DNA of 64,000 nt from Cryoendolithus antarcticus (GCA_002077065.1 NAJO01000016.1:1-64000); one strand, 5' to 3'. Counted from the first letter of the stretch, positions 45,001 to 56,212 are shown. Numbers and translations: made by a program. The notes: generated from the letters alone by a model not told the origin.

Positions 45001-46089
45001 GACTGTCTCGATCATAACAAGCATTCGTGCGGAGGGGCGGGAAGTAGCAGATACGCGGTCAAAGGTCCATCGGACTTCGGCTCAGCCGACAAGACTCGCT
45101 GGGACTGGCTGCAGAAATTACAAGACGGTGAAACAGCCTGCTGCCCACATGTGGACCACAACGCACGCACTTTCGAGACCCGCGCCCGCCAGCTGGAGGC
45201 GAATCGCGCTCGAGGGATGGCTACATTGACTTCACTCGAGCAGAATGAACCAGATGATCATTGCGGCCCGAACGACGTACCTCTCGTGGAGCCGAACTCT
45301 AGAAACAACCGTGGCTTCGTCCCTCGACACCACTACGCTCTGCCAGCAGATAAGGCCCGCCGCTTCGCAACCCTTACGGGACCTTGGCAGGACAGTGGCA
45401 ACATGCCTCCCGCGACCACCACAGCAGATCTATCGCTACCATCGATCATGTCCCCAAACACCACCTCTACAGGCGCAATGATGGAGTTTCTCGGCGGTGA
45501 CTTTGGCGCACATCTAGACTTCTCCCAAGACGCAGCTACGTCTGTCATCCCATTGCCACACTCGCAGCAGCAGGATCAGTCCGCGACGACACAGTCTGTA
45601 GTAGAGATGCAGGAAGGTTACCCATACCCTGCCCTGGGCGCCGAGTCGGACTTGCCACTACTAAGAGACCCGCATGATTGGTACAATGGCACAGATCATT
45701 GGGTCGATGAGAGTGTGCTGTTGCGGGATATCGATGATTTGATCGCTGCTAGCCAGCCTGGGGTGCAGCTGCCGCTGCCGGCTTTCGATGGCCTAGTCAC
45801 CAGTGGGCTAGCGCAGGAGTCTATACCGGCTTTCGAAGACTTCACTTCGATGGCTATGGGATTGGACAGTACGGCAGCGGTGGCTGACACGTCCGACCAA
45901 GACCTGCCACTTACTTGGACGGATGCCGACTTTGCTGCTTTGGCGGCTGGCGACTTCATGGTCGACACTAGCGAGATGATGGGCCCGTCTGTGCCGCAAG
46001 ATGATCAAGCGATGAAAATGGCAGACTTGGGTGGAGACATGGAGTTCGAGGGCGTATTTGACTTTGAGCAGTTCAGTGGAACGACATAA
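42077..46089 (+). CDS. TALE-homeobox plus C2H2 zinc-finger transcription factor
   Basis: Five exons, 42077-42258, 42311-43343, 43399-43937, 43990-44286 and 44337-46089, give 1267 residues; introns are 50-55 nt. A cysteine-rich segment (CDYCRSKGLNCHLSQGDAIC, about 102-121) resembles a zinc cluster. The TALE/KN homeodomain is at about 200-257: HAVKVLREWLDVHQDHPYPN, then QIANWLANARRRKK with the N-x-R recognition motif. Then come a Ser-rich basic linker, a C2H2 finger (FQCTFCTDSFKSKYDWTRHE), further Cys/His pairs (CVYCGMLN, CGFCAQRFTVWQERVDHLTAH), and a long acidic tail. The homeodomain plus C2H2 order is a known filamentous-fungal regulator type. The first exon is least certain; an alternative start is ATG 42330. 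Targets are unknown. Convergent with HET gene 3. Confidence 0.83.
42259..42310 (+). other. Homeobox gene intron 1 (least certain)
   Basis: GTGAGT..GTAGCAG, 52 nt, phase 2. Splicing gives PDGHNCLCHGFMGDWD. Confidence 0.55.
43344..43398 (+). other. Homeobox gene intron 2
   Basis: GTGAGT..CTCTCAG, 55 nt, phase 0. It connects RPSAD to LSKRIFQCTFC, joining the homeobox half to the zinc-finger half. Confidence 0.85.
43938..43989 (+). other. Homeobox gene intron 3
   Basis: GTATAT..ATGATAG, 52 nt, phase 2. Splicing gives GVEAVSPNPFSATNRD. Confidence 0.78.
44287..44336 (+). other. Homeobox gene intron 4
   Basis: GTAAGC..ATGTAG, 50 nt, phase 2, with a clear ACTAAC branch site. Splicing gives DDTWNQTACDNPEWRDLF. 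Confidence 0.85.
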
Positions 46090-46499
46090 CGCAGCCATAT
46101 AGAGATAAGTTTCCCACCTAGCAGTAGCGCTCTGCAGATTAAGAGTATGTCATCAAATCTTGCGAACACATCCGGAGATCACGCATTGCGAGCCCTTGTC
46201 TGTCACTCAGGAAGGTCCGCACTCGAGCTATGCGGCGTCTTCGTTCCTCTAAGAAGATGCACCATTCCACTGCTGACAAACACACCTCTAGTATAGCGGC
46301 TGGAACAAAAGTGTGCAGTTCTGAGTACAGTGCCGCGACCGAAGTGTGTATCTCGTAGGCGCAGCAACAAACCTTGTGGTTGCCGCAGCTTCGTTGGCAG
46401 CAGCAACTCGACGTCTGAGATAGTTGGTCGTTGCCATCTGTCACGAGTGCTTGCCAATAGCTACATGTATTTGCGACATAATCGGATCTACTCAACAGT
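46090..46499. other. Convergent intergenic region
   Basis: 410 bp between the 3' ends of the homeobox gene (+) and HET gene 3 (-). Nothing else is seen. Confidence 0.45.
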
Positions 46500-48485
46500 T
46501 CATCCTTTTCGCTTGCGACGGTAGGGGTTGCGTTCGTTCCGAATTGATGCCTTCTTGAACTCCTCATAGGGAGGATCAGCGTGATCTGCTGGCGATGGGT
46601 GACGGGCTGCTGCATGCGGACGCTCAGACTTTGAGGGCATCGGCGGGCTAGATGCTTTGCGGCCTGTAGGCTCGCTGCTGTACACGTGTGACGTCGTGTA
46701 GTCGTTGTGTTCATCATACCTCCGGATGTTTTGTTCCATGCTGTAAGACTCTCTTTTGAAGTTGAAATCTGGCGTCGATGCCGTCGTAGCCGCTTGCTGT
46801 TGGGCGAATGACCTTTTCGACCTTCGTCGTGCTTCTGTCGAGGCCGTGCTGTCTGTAGGGCGCATTACGCGCTTGTCCTGAAACATGGCCTCTCCGCCAT
46901 GTTTCGCAGCAGATCCATCGTCTGCTTGTCCCTCGTCCCTGCGGGCGCGCTGATGGAGCTTCCTCGCAGAATGCACTCGCGATGATAAATTCGCCTGTAC
47001 GTCCAGTCGGCTAGCTCGTAGGCAATCTTCCACATAGACATTGAACCGCCCTCTCGATAAAGACCTACCCGACCTCCGCCCTGTATCTTCGCGCCCCCGA
47101 GAATCCTCGTTCGAAAGTTCCTCTTTTTGGTATGCAGGTTCGGTGCGAGCGTAACTCGTATCACGCCCACGGTCTGCGGTTGCGAGCCACTGTCGAGGAT
47201 CGCCTCTTCCTTCTCTGGCGCGAGGCTCGTAGTCCCAGTATTCAGTGCCCCTTGGTGTTGCATCCTCGTACGAAGAACTCTTGAAGAGTGGTGCTCGTTG
47301 ATCCGTGGGACCTCTGCGAGTGGGTCTGCAATCTAGCTCATCTTGCCAATAGTGAGCATCGGCTATGTTGGACCAGCCCCCGGGTGAGGGTGTTCTGGAC
47401 GGTATTATGGCCCCATCACTCTCTGCATCACTGTGTACACTACTGCCCGGACCTCGTCTTGCCCTCGACTCATAGTCGGACCACCACTTCCGGACTAAGT
47501 TGGCCTCAGAATCCAACTTCCTTTGTTGCGACTCAGGAGTCGACCCAAAGATTGTGCCTTTCGCGCGAAGGACCCTGCGAACGGTTGATCGAGGCTCGGA
47601 AACGTCGGCGTTGCGTGCGACAGGTAAGTGCGGCGGCTCCGCATTGCTGAGTTGATACGCCAATATGGCAGCTCGACCCTTCCCAATTGCCCCAATGTCC
47701 TCGAGCTCATCAAGCAGACGCTTTCTGGCCCTGTTTGCACCCTCGCCGTAGTTCACGCCGATTGGGGTCTCCAGAAGTCCGAAGAGACAATACCATCTAT
47801 CTTCCTCACGCGTGGTGACTCGCCCTTTTGCCCACTGCAGACGAAACTCTGCGCTCACCAGTTCTACCCCCTGGGATTGACAGAGAACATCTTTAGGAAT
47901 ACTTGTGAAGCTAGCAATAGTAGAATCGAGTCTTGCACATGTTTGGTGTGACCATTTGAGGTACGATGTGCTGGGCTCGGAAGTTCTAGTGATCGGGTGA
48001 TTCCCCTTGAATCCTATGACATTCCAGTGGACCGTCAAGAAGATGACCGTCTGTGGTGCAACAAGTTCCTGCAACGTCCATCCTCGGGTAAACCACTCAC
48101 TGCGCCGAAATTCTTCCTCCCAGCAGCCGCTGCCGTGGTACAAGGGTGATAGAGTAACATCCGGTAGGTATGCTAGGCACACATCGGCATCCTTGTACCA
48201 TCTGTACATGCAATTGATCGCCTCGGACAGCTCTACGGCGTTCGTCTTGTCGATACAGCAGGTATCTATCCATAGCCACTGGATCCGGTGCAATTCTGAT
48301 CTAATAAAGCTAATGAATCCTTCCAACTTCTTATATCTGGCCTTGCTCTTATCACGTCCAGATACGACATCTTGGAATGTAAGCTCTTCGGCCGCACCGA
48401 CCCATCTGTGCGATGCGATTACGTAGGGTGGTGGACTGGCGTGGAACAGCTCGAATTTGAAATTGTAGACATTGAAAAGGCGCAT
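46500..48485 (-). CDS. HET-domain protein 3
   Basis: Intronless, 661 residues. The HET domain fills the first about 300 residues: MRLFNVYNFKFELF at the start, YVIASHRWVGAAEELTFQDV, then QWLWIDTCCIDKTNAVELSE, and TRGWTLQELVAPQTVIFL. The closing block is WYCLFGLLETPIGVNYGEG followed by RARKRLLDELE. These motifs match HET proteins 1 and 2 closely, so the three are paralogues. The C-terminal 350 residues are highly charged, Arg/Ser/Glu-rich and look disordered. The fused effector or sensing domains of larger HET proteins are absent. Of the three HET copies, this one and HET 1 look intact. Convergent with the homeobox gene and divergent from the monocarboxylate transporter gene. Confidence 0.9.
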   Translation of the reverse strand: MRLFNVYNFKFELFHASPPPYVIASHRWVGAAEELTFQDVVSGRDKSKARYKKLEGFISFIRSELHRIQWLWIDTCCIDKTNAVELSEAINCMYRWYKDADVCLAYLPDVTLSPLYHGSGCWEEEFRRSEWFTRGWTLQELVAPQTVIFLTVHWNVIGFKGNHPITRTSEPSTSYLKWSHQTCARLDSTIASFTSIPKDVLCQSQGVELVSAEFRLQWAKGRVTTREEDRWYCLFGLLETPIGVNYGEGANRARKRLLDELEDIGAIGKGRAAILAYQLSNAEPPHLPVARNADVSEPRSTVRRVLRAKGTIFGSTPESQQRKLDSEANLVRKWWSDYESRARRGPGSSVHSDAESDGAIIPSRTPSPGGWSNIADAHYWQDELDCRPTRRGPTDQRAPLFKSSSYEDATPRGTEYWDYEPRAREGRGDPRQWLATADRGRDTSYARTEPAYQKEELSNEDSRGREDTGRRSGRSLSRGRFNVYVEDCLRASRLDVQANLSSRVHSARKLHQRARRDEGQADDGSAAKHGGEAMFQDKRVMRPTDSTASTEARRRSKRSFAQQQAATTASTPDFNFKRESYSMEQNIRRYDEHNDYTTSHVYSSEPTGRKASSPPMPSKSERPHAAARHPSPADHADPPYEEFKKASIRNERNPYRRKRKG

Positions 48486-49321
48486 GACCGTGGGCGCGCA
48501 GATGATTATTACCGATGTGATGGAATCATTTGCTCTGCGCTCTGCGTCGGAGTTCAGCTCATACTTACACGAATGCTCTGAACCTCATTGCTGCGCGAAT
48601 CAGCACAGCCGCAGTGCGAAGCTGCACGCTGAACGTCACGAGTCAACTTCGCTCGCTTACCTTGACCATGCATGCAAGACCGCGGAAGTGTATATTGCGA
48701 TACCACTTGCAGTCGCTCTTCACACGTCAATTCCGAGCGTCAAACCAGGCTATGGAATAACAACGTCTCTTATAAACCCTTCAGTATCAATCGAGAACTG
48801 CGGGGGTGCGACTTCTGAATTCGTCGAGGGCCATGAAAACACAGGCCCAAGACTGGGTTGTCCGACCGAGTGGCTAGCAAGATTCCACATTGATAAACAC
48901 GTTTACTACGTTCCTCAGCTGCTCCTAAACTTGATCCCACGACTAGGGTTTGTAAGTCGAGGGTTGAAATCGTAGTATGGGCTAGGTCAATAGCCTAGCC
49001 GAAAGAACTAGCAGCTGATTCGTTCACTCAACCAAAAGAACTTTGTCACACAAAAACCGACCAAGCTTTGAGGCTCGCCGTACACCCGTTATTCCCTCAA
49101 CGCCCTACTGTACTCCAAGTCGCTCCAAACACCGCATGTACTGATTACCGATGACGGAGGGCGTGTAGATACAGATCTTCGGTCTAGTTGTAGCCGATAT
49201 TTCGCCAAGGTAGGCGAGTCATTCTATTGCAGTGTCTCTTTCGCTGCAGTATACATGTACAAACACAGATGGGCTTTCTTTTCCTTCACACTTGATCACA
49301 TGCAACAAATCAAGTCTCAAT
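48486..49321. promoter_or_regulatory. Divergent promoter region, HET gene 3 / MCT-like gene
   Basis: 836 bp. The only structure I see is the small perfect inverted repeat listed separately at 48980-49000. Confidence 0.42.
48980..49000. repeat. 7-bp perfect inverted repeat
   Basis: GGCTAGG at 48980-48986 and CCTAGCC at 48994-49000, around a 7-base loop. It could be a palindromic binding site or a weak hairpin; chance occurrence is possible. Confidence 0.35.
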
Positions 49322-50847
49322 ATGTCTCCCGCAGATCCAGAGAAGGGACAAACTTTACAGGAGAGACCTAACTACGAAGCCATGATCTCCATCTCGACGC
49401 TTGATGATGAGTCAAGACCCTCGACCCCACACTCCGAACAGTATGAGCGCCACTCAATAGACATTGAAGCTGCAGCCCAGGCTCACAATGTCTCTCCAAG
49501 TCTCAAACGCACCCAAAGCAACAAAAGCGCCGTATTAGCCAGAATCGCATCCCGCATTACGACCCGCTCCATTGCCAACCCACCACCGCCTCCCGATGGA
49601 GGCCTCAAGGCGTGGACGCAAGTCGGCTGCGCTTGGCTGGTGTTGTTCACAACCTGGGGTTATGTCAATTCGTTCGGCAGCTTCCAAACCTACTACTCTA
49701 CTCTCCTCCCCAATGAGACAGCCAGCACCATCTCCTGGATAGGCAGCGTGCAAGTCTGGCTCACCTTTTTCGTCGGAGCCTTCTCCGGCCGACTGCTAGA
49801 TGCCGGGCTGTTCTTGCCGACGTTTATGGTAGGAATGGCGATGCAGCTAGCTGGTATCTTCGGCATGAGCTGGTGTACGGAGTACTGGCAGTTGATGCTC
49901 ACCCAAGGCATTCTGACCGGGATTGGAGGCGGGATTTTCTTTTGCCCGAGTATGGGGTTGTTGGCTACTTACTTCGACGGGAGGAGGGGAGTGGCTATAG
50001 GGATCGCGACGACGGGGAATAGTGTTGGAGGGATGATCTATCCCGTTGTAGTAAGGGAGTTGCTTCCGAAGCTGGGCTTTGCGTGGACGGTGAGGATTAT
50101 CGGGTTCGTGAATTTGGGTTGTTTGGTTCTGGCGCTGTGCTTCATGCGACCTCGTCTACCGCCTAGGAAATCTGGACCAATCATGGATCCGAAGGCGTTC
50201 CACGAGCCGGTGTACATGCTCTTCGTAGCTGGCTTCTGCTTCATGATCGGATCCGTGTACTGGACTTTCTACTACGTAAGTCGCCCCCCTCCACTCTACT
50301 TTCCCAAACCGGCACTTATACTGACAAACCCTACCAGATCGCCTCCTTCGGCGTCCAAGTAATCGGCCTCTCCTACGCCTCCTCAACCCTCCTAATCATC
50401 ATCATCAACGGCGTCGGGCTGCCCTTCCGCGTCATTCCGCCTCTACTCTCGGATCGATACGGGCCACTGAATATCATTCTCCCCGCTCTCTTCGCCACGG
50501 CTCTCGTAGCCTTTACCTTTGTCGCCGTCCACGACACAATAGGTCTCTACCTCTTCACGATCTTCTACGGGATCACCACCGCAGCCTTCCAATGCTTGTT
50601 GCCAGTCACTGTCGCATCGCTGACTACTAATTTGAACATGGTCGGCACAAGGCTGGGGATGGCGTTTAGTGCCATAAGCTTTGCAGCGCTGACTTGGCCT
50701 CCGATCGGCGGCGCAATCATAGGGTTGCAACATGGAAAATATCAAGGTGCTCAGATCTGGGCTGCTGTGAGTGCGTTGGCGGGTGCACTGTTGATGCTTA
50801 CGGCGAGGGTGAAGATGAATGGGTGGACTGTGAGGAAGAAGTGCTGA
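49322..50847 (+). CDS. MFS monocarboxylate-type transporter
   Basis: Exons 49322-50275 and 50338-50847, with a 62-nt intron (GTAAGT..CTACCAG), give 487 residues. The ATG at 49322 is chosen because the acidic MSPADPEKG N-terminus is usual for this family. PPPPDGGLKAWTQVGCAWLV is the DGG motif and helix 1 of fungal monocarboxylate-porter (MCT/SLC16-like) proteins. YFDGRRGVAIGIATTGNSVGG follows near residues 218-238. Twelve hydrophobic segments are present. Splicing joins SVYWTFYY to IASFGVQVIGLSY. Fungal members transport various small acids or riboflavin, or have unknown cargo; the substrate is not readable. A decayed duplicate of its 3' end lies downstream at 51005-51117. Confidence 0.88.
50276..50337 (+). 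other. Intron in the monocarboxylate-type transporter gene
   Basis: GTAAGT..CTACCAG, 62 nt, phase 0. Confidence 0.85.
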
Positions 50848-51004
50848 GCAACGCTGACCAGGGAAGAGTATTCGAGAGTCTAGGTCGGTGATTGAGCAAA
50901 CGAAAAGAGGGATGCGCAGTGCTACTCGCTCGCCTTGCAATCATAAAACGGAACTCCTGCCATCAACGTCGTAAGCTCATGAAATCGCACACGGATGACT
51001 CGCC

Positions 51005-51117
51005 GATCTGGGGCACTGCCAGCACCGCGATCGGGCCGCTCTCAGCACTTACCGTAAGAAGGAAGAGCGAGTGGGTTGTAAGGAAGATGTGCTAAACAAG
51101 CACAATATACGAGAGTC
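51005..51117 (+). repeat. Degenerate duplicate of the transporter gene 3' end
   Basis: About 113 bp align by eye with 50754-50880, the last codons and start of the 3' flank of the transporter gene. Shared points are GATCTGGG at the left, a frame ending in SEWVVRKMC (original NGWTVRKKC) with a stop, and GAGAGTCTA at the right. Many substitutions and some indels separate them. It is a non-functional relic. Confidence 0.6.
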
Positions 51118-51191
51118 TACCCAACGACTATCCTAGGATCTCGAACGTCATCATGGCCCATACCCAACGCAGGCCCTTGCTCGAACACCAC

Positions 51192-53638
51192 TTAGCTCGC
51201 CACCCGTATCCCAGCCAACACCTCAAGGCCTCGTCCAGCTTCCCTTTCAAAAGCCTCAACCATGCCATCGCACTTCTGCTTCAGCTCCGCCTCGCCAATC
51301 TCAGCACGGTGATAAATCCACTCCTCGACCGTCATACCCTTCTCTCTCTCATCTAACCCGCCAGCTGCAGCGATCAGCTGGCCTGCCAGACGCCCAGGGG
51401 TAGGCTGCGGCGAAGCCAGCAGAACGGTGTCCACATCTATGGCTGTCCAGGGGAGAGTGGAGGAGAGCGCCGCAAGGTTGGTCTTGCTGGGGGAGAGGTG
51501 TTTGGTAGGCGAAAGACGAGTAGCGTTGGGCGTTGAGGGCGCGAGAGGGATGCGGGTAGTTTTCGTGGGACTGAGGTAGATGTTCGCACGAGAATCAGCG
51601 ACTTTCATCGCCGTGGCGGGCAGGGCGGAGGAGGGCATGTTCTCCTTATCGCTTGCTGCTGGCGAGGGCGTGGCAGTGATGGGACGTGGTGGCGAGGCGG
51701 TGTCTTCGTGTAGGACGATCTCTGTGCCGACGCGCACGCCGGGTGAGATCGTGGCGACTTGGGCGACATACTGTGCCATGTTATGACCGGGCTGGGAGAT
51801 GTGGGAGGCTTCTTGCTGGAGCTCTTGTTCGAGTGCGTGGATGTGTGCGGCAGCCAGTGAGAAGGCCTCGGGTGGCTTATGCATGGGATGAGATGGCGAA
51901 GGCTCATATTCTGCAATGCGATCCTGCTCAGACTGGATGGCCACAAGCTCCTGTTCGCGGGCGATGCGTGCCAGCTCTGCCTCGATCTCAGCCTCATCGC
52001 GCTCCAGGTCCTCGACTTCTGGGGCAGCTTGCACGACAGATACGGTAGTGCTGGCTTTGGAGGAGCGAGTCGAAGATGCTTTCCGCCCTTTGCCCTTCTT
52101 TGCTGCGGGCTTCTTGGCTTTGCTCGACTTCGCTGGCACAGTACTCGATACGGCGTCGGAGATGGCTGCCACCAGCTCCTCGTGCTCGCTGATCGGGATC
52201 TCAACGGCGGCCAGCTCCACAGACTTCCGACCTTTCTTCGTCTGTGTTGCATCGACAGAGCTCGGAGGCTGCGGGAACTGCATCACAGTAACACTGCCAT
52301 CCGTCTCCCGCTTTGGCGCACCAGTAGAATTCCGCTTCACACCACGCTTGGGCTTCTCAACGGCCATCTGCGGCGTTGACTCTGCTTCGGGGAACTCGAA
52401 GGAACGCTCTAGGTCTGCCTGCAGCTGTGCAGACACATCGCTCGGACGCTGTTCGAACGCTTCGACAGGCACTTCGGGCTCCTCGACGACAGACTGCTTC
52501 GCTTTTCGGCCGCGCTTGACTTTCGGGGCAGCATCGAGATGACTAATCTCGACGATTGAAGAGTCATGCTTGGAGGGACGACCGCGCTTCTTCGGTGCTG
52601 GCTTGGCAGCAACGGGCTCGTCTGGAAGAACCGAACCCAACGAGACTCGAATTTCGTCTGTGTCTCCTTGTAGTCCGAGATCAGGGTATCGCACTTCATC
52701 TGTTGCATCAGCTTCGACAGCCTTCGACTTTGCGCCCTTCTTTGGTCGTCCAGGACCTCGCTTCTTCGCCTTGCCGCCTGCTTGTGAAGTTAACATGACA
52801 CTATCATCCACTCCAGTCGCAGAGCCGACACTATCGGGCATGCTCGGAGCTTCAGACTGCGCGACAGACACCACACTCTGCACACTCAGTCTGCTTGCTG
52901 TGCTGCCTCTTGCCTTGCCCTTTGCCTTGCCCTTCGTTGTCGCAGGCGCAGAGCTGCCATGAGCTTCGAGCAATGCGAAAAATGGACACTCGGGAACGCG
53001 CTTCCTGTGTTCCGCCATTGGATCGTCCCTCGGCTCCCACCCGTCAAGACTCAGAGAGCAGTAGAAGCAAGTTGCTCCATCCTCGGTATCTGGCGAGGGA
53101 TCAAAGCACCAGCCCGAGGCGACCATCTTTGAAACCTTGCACCGCCATCCCCGTTTCGTCTCGTGCGGCCAACCTGTGCCGATCTCGAACGTAGCGCGTC
53201 GAGCCTCGACCAGATTCTCCTCCATGGGATCGCGTGCCTCCGGATCCCTGCCATCTAGGGGTACAACGGACTGACATATCGCCCATGCGCAGGAAGAAGA
53301 GTGTGCGAGATGTTCCTGGAGTGGATTATCGGTAGCTTCCCAGCCGTCCAGCTTGACTGCGCAGGTGAAGCATTGAACGTTGTCAGGCGCGTCCGGAGAG
53401 GGCTTGTAGAAAAAGCCTGCGTCGGCGAGCTGAAGAAAAGTCAGTCCAATATCAGGGCAATGTTTAGCTCAGCTTAGCATACCTGTCGCGCTGTAGGATA
53501 CTCATGTGGCCATTCGATTACCTGTGCCTTCTTCCGTCCCTGCGACGAAGCTCTCCTCTTAGCCAATTGCTGCGGTTGTTCGAAAGACGCAACACGCGCG
53601 ACGGCAGATTGATACTGCGTAGTCACCTCGTCGGCCAT
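51192..53638 (-). CDS. BIR1: BIR-domain protein, survivin/Bir1 homologue
   Basis: Exons on the minus strand, 53638-53483 and 53429-51192, with a 53-nt intron (GTATGC..CTTCAG), give 797 residues from MADEVTTQY. An in-frame ATG at 53794 could add 52 residues. Two BIR domains are present. BIR1 (about 15-110) has GFFYKPSPDAPDNVQCFTC and DNPLQEHLAHSSSC. BIR2 (about 128-205) has GWCFDPSPDTEDGATCFYC and DPMAEHRKRVPEC. Each keeps C-x2-C-x16-H-x6-C zinc ligands. The rest is Lys/Ala/Pro-rich and disordered, with AT-hook-like RGRPSK. The final 80 residues (WTAIDVDTVLL, then GMTVEEWIYHRAEIGEAELK) are helical. Fungal Bir1 is the survivin subunit of the chromosomal passenger complex, binding INCENP and phospho-histone H3 at centromeres. 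Divergent from TAM41. Confidence 0.9.
53430..53482 (-). other. Intron in BIR1, inside the first BIR domain
   Basis: GTATGC..CTTCAG, 53 nt, phase 0. It joins EYPTARQ to LADAGFFYKPSP. Confidence 0.87.
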
Positions 53639-53949
53639 GGTCCTGGTGGGTTGGTGCTGTGCTGAATCAATATCGCGTCCAGTGTTGATAGCGAAGTCGC
53701 GTGGTCCAAACATTGACGCGGGTAAGCTGCGGCTAATGGCGTCACTAGCGTCGGCGATCGGACTTAGCTCACGGAGGAAGTTCAGGTACAGCACAAACGT
53801 GAGCTGCAGAGGGATGAGAATGCGACAACATACGCAAATGCCGCAATAATCTTCCCTTCCTGTCTCTCATTTGTTGTTGTTGATAGTGACTAAGAGGACG
53901 ATGGAATGAGAGCGTTGCGATTACTTCATTGCTACTATCGCGACCCGTC
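53639..53949. promoter_or_regulatory. Short bidirectional promoter, BIR1 / TAM41
   Basis: 311 bp separate the start codons of two divergent housekeeping genes, so both promoters must share it. If BIR1 starts at 53794 the gap shrinks to 155 bp. It includes a TTGTTGTTG-rich stretch near 53872-53882. Confidence 0.55.
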
Positions 53950-55591
53950 ATGGCCACGTTCAGGCTTGCGGTAGGTCTTGCAACACACCCATCTTCTTCC
54001 ATTCTCCCAGCTGAGTACCTCCTAGACTTCCCCTGCCTTCCACAACCTCCTTGGTGTGAATTCCCTCTTTCTTGCTTCGACTGCCTGGCACTCGCGGCCC
54101 GCTCACTTCCGCCATCATCCCATCCCGCGCCGAAGCCTTTCTTCGACATCAGCATTGCGTGACGAGAAGCAGCACGTGTCGGAGCAGCTACAGGACAGCA
54201 GACTTGGCTCGGATCGCAAGTCACAGGAGTCACAGAGTGATGATGGTCATGACTGGGAGGACACGGCGGACTTCAACATATCGACCTTTGCCGAGCTTCC
54301 GCACAAGACCTTTGGCTACAACCAGCACATCAAAGTGAATGAGGATTTCAAAGAGGCATTACGACAGATCTTGTGGCAATTCAAAGCGCCTATACGATAT
54401 GCCTTCGCATATGGGAGTGGGGTGTTTGGACAGAAGTCATCCTCAAGCAGCAGCACACCCTCCACAGATCTCAGCCCACACCCGCATCCACCCAAAGCCG
54501 TGGAAGAATGGCAGAAAGGAGGGGGCAAGATCATAGACTTCATCTTCGGCGTCACGCACACCCAGCACTGGCACTCCCTGAACCTCGCGCAACACCCGGG
54601 TCACTACTCAGGCCTGAAGTACCTCCCCTACTCCAGCGCGGCCATCTCCCAGATACAGGACTCATTTGGTGCCGGCGTCTACTTCAATCCTTACATCACC
54701 GTGAATGGCACAATGATCAAGTATGGCGTTGTCAATCTCTCCACCTTGTCTTCAGATCTTAGCGCCTGGAACACCCTCTACCTGGCAGGTCGGCTTCAGA
54801 AGCCAGTCAAAATCCTCCGCGACGACCCTCGAATGCGGCTAGCAAACCAAGTCAACCTGCTTTCCGCCTTGCGAACAGCCCTCCTGATGCTCCCCGAACA
54901 ATTCACAGAGCGACAATTGTACGAGCGTATAGCAGGACTAAGCTACATGGGCGACCCGCGCATGAATACCCTATTCTCGGGCGAGAACCCGAATAAAGTC
55001 TCCAACATCGTCGGCGCGCAGCTGCCAGGCTTTCGACAACTTTACGTTCCCTTGATTGAGAACCTGCCAAACTTAGCGTTCTCTGACAGTCGCACTCCAA
55101 GGGATGAAGGCTGGGAGAAGCAGGACGCCATTCGAAACACCGGCACCACTCCCACACTCTCCGACGTCCTCGGCGGCTCCGAAGGCCTGACACTACAACA
55201 GGACATGGACCCCATAAAACGCGGCAACATGGTCCGCCGCCTCCCCTCCGCCTTCCGCGGCAAACTCTACTACAAATACAAATCCCAATTCGGGCTGCCG
55301 GGCAGCGCCTTCGATCCCATCCTCGAAGCCGCTACCGACGAGGACGCGTCATCTGGCTTCAAGAAGCGGCAGGGTGGCGAGTTTGAGCAGCGGATCGCGG
55401 CGCAGGGGAATTTGAGCGAGGTTGTTGGGGATTGTGTTAGGAAGACTGTTGCTTGGCCGGCGGCTGGGCAGACGATAAAGGGGATCCTTACGGGGGGCGT
55501 AGGGAGGAGTTGGAAGTATGCTAGGGAGAAGAGAAAGAAGAGTGGGGAGGTGAAGAGGAAGGTGGATGATAGTAAGGCTAAGGCTAAGTAA
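53950..55591 (+). CDS. TAM41: Mitochondrial CDP-diacylglycerol synthase
   Basis: Exons 53950-53970 and 54026-55591 give 528 residues. The first exon encodes only MATFRLA, and a 55-nt intron (GTAGGT..CTCCTAG) links it to TSPAFHNLLGVNSLFLAST. The N-terminus is rich in Arg, Ser and His, fitting mitochondrial import. TAM41 makes CDP-diacylglycerol on the matrix side of the inner membrane for cardiolipin synthesis. The core begins LPHKTFGYNQHIKVN. FAYGSGVFGQ is the nucleotidyltransferase GS motif (about 151-160), and IIDFIFGVTHTQHWHSLNL carries the acidic metal ligand. KYGVVNLSTLSSDLSAWNTL and LYLAGRLQKPVKIL are family hallmarks. A basic coiled C-terminal tail ends KSGEVKRKVDDSKAKAK. The first exon is short and so less certain. 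Confidence 0.9.
53971..54025 (+). other. Intron in TAM41
   Basis: GTAGGT..CTCCTAG, 55 nt, phase 0. It bypasses an in-frame TAG and supplies an ATG for an otherwise start-less frame. Confidence 0.68.
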
Positions 55592-56212
55592 TATACGCTT
55601 CTTCCAAGCCACATGACTTGCTCGACTCTTCGTGAATTGCGCTGGTTGAGTCCATCACGCAGTGGCTATGCTGATCATGGAAGATTCATCTCCTATATTG
55701 CGCTACCTGATACCATCATGATTATATCTAAGTGCCCAGATCCACTCCTCGCGATGCTAGTAGCTGCCAGTCAATTTGGTTGTGCTCGACGTCTTGCTCT
55801 GTGTAGCGTGGTTTTCCAACCTGGCGAGGACTGACAGGCTTCGAGGGCAGTAGAGCAGGAACGACAATTGGTATGGAAGACCACGGAACGAAGATCCGGG
55901 CTGCATCGGCGCTGACTGCATGGCAGGCCCATCGCATATTGAGCTTGTCGTTCAGTAGTACGTCGGTGCAATGGGTTCGAGTGACCTGGCGACTGGCGAG
56001 CTCGAGTACGTACACCACGCAGGACTGAGACTTGCGGACGGAAGTGTCAATTGGTCTTTCGCTCATACACGTTGGGCCGCTGGGGGTTGGGGGGCGTCCC
56101 CGGTAGATCCTGAGCCAGCAGCCTTCTCCATCAGATCGTGACCGGTATTAGGACTAGCCGGCAGCATACACGGCTTCTTCATGGTCCCTAGCGATTCGCT
56201 GAGATAGCGCGA
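55592..56212. other. Convergent intergenic region
   Basis: 621 bp between the 3' ends of TAM41 (+) and the 290-aa gene (-). No gene seen. Confidence 0.45.

Noticed and set aside
55955..55995. A GGTTCGAG sequence suggestive of a tRNA T-loop
   Set aside because: No matching anticodon arm, acceptor stem or A box is found around it. I found no convincing tRNA gene in the window.
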